Below, in pieces: positions 5,523-5,631 of a DNA stretch of 5,631 nucleotides; position 1 is the first letter of the stretch; each line of letters opens with the position of its first letter. The stretch comes from Oscillospiraceae bacterium (GTDB lineage Bacteria; Bacillota_A; Clostridia; Oscillospirales; Oscillospiraceae): the NCBI GenBank assembly GCA_017381835.1, contig JAFOBK010000097.1:1-5631 (forward strand), written 5' to 3'. Position numbers and translations under genes: made by a program. The notes under the pieces were generated by a model. It saw nothing but the letters and a program-made list of their open reading frames with translations. It did not search any database and was not told where the DNA came from.

Positions 5523-5631
5523 TTACAGCTTATTACGCTGGATCTTGCCGGAGATGGTCTTGGGCAGTTCCTCACGGAATTCCACGATTCGGGGGTATTT
5601 GTAAGGTGCGGTATGTGCCTTGACATAGTTC
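5523..5631 (-). CDS. AMP-forming acyl-CoA synthetase (MACS type), C-terminal 35 residues only
   Basis: Only the end of the gene is inside the window; its start lies beyond the right edge. The 35 residues read [35 protein letters not shown] and stop. TAPYKYPR...[12 protein letters not shown] is the C-terminal signature of medium-chain and acetate-type acyl-CoA synthetases. The invariant lysine of the PKTISGK motif catalyses acyl-adenylate formation from a carboxylic acid and ATP before transfer to CoA. The stop at 5523 is 80 bases before the MaoC gene on the same strand, so the two probably share a transcript. The substrate cannot be read from this fragment. Confidence 0.88.
   Translation of the reverse strand, partial: NYVKAHTAPYKYPRIVEFREELPKTISGKIQRNKL

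Overview
The window looks like chromosomal DNA of an anaerobic, gut-type member of the Clostridia (Bacillota). This rests on three things: AAGGAG/GGAGG-type ribosome binding sites, the character of the proteins (a long Firmicutes-type F420-ligase-like protein, a MACS-type acyl-CoA synthetase tail, a MaoC hydratase), and coding DNA of intermediate GC with clearly AT-richer gaps. The genus cannot be named from what is visible. No rRNA, tRNA, CRISPR array, insertion sequence or attachment site was seen.

Left block (1-2249). A two-gene minus-strand operon runs leftward from a compact divergent promoter region: a 399-residue protein of the coenzyme F420-0:gamma-glutamyl ligase family (945-2144), then, 17 bases later, a GMP synthase ATP-pyrophosphatase subunit (guaA type, 1-927, C-terminal end outside the window). 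The GMP synthase begins directly at its pyrophosphatase domain, so no glutaminase domain is fused to it. A LysR-family regulator (2250-3122) is transcribed the other way. The 105-base gap holds good sigma-70-like promoters for both directions whose -10 boxes overlap, plus several copies of a GATAAGT half-site. This arrangement suggests that the regulator controls itself and the operon.

Middle (3123-3550). This AT-richer convergent gap has no convincing gene. Its clear element is a strong intrinsic terminator read on the minus strand (17-bp stem followed by seven U). It lies about 190 bases beyond the stop codon of the right-hand operon, leaving an unusually long 3' untranslated segment. Next to the LysR stop there is a short hydrophobic minus-strand reading frame that could be gene debris.

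Right block (3551-5631). A minus-strand operon reads: the last 35 codons of an AMP-forming acyl-CoA synthetase (5523 to the window edge), a MaoC-like enoyl-CoA hydratase (5011-5442), and a 477-residue protein (3551-4984) joining two N-terminal ACT-like domains to a metallo-beta-lactamase-fold hydrolase. Between the synthetase and the hydratase lies an 80-base gap with a long hairpin. Together these genes suggest activation, hydration and perhaps hydrolysis of an acyl-CoA, with the ACT domains offering amino-acid control. The ACT-ACT-hydrolase fusion and the unfused GMP synthase paired with an F420-ligase-like protein are the two most interesting points.
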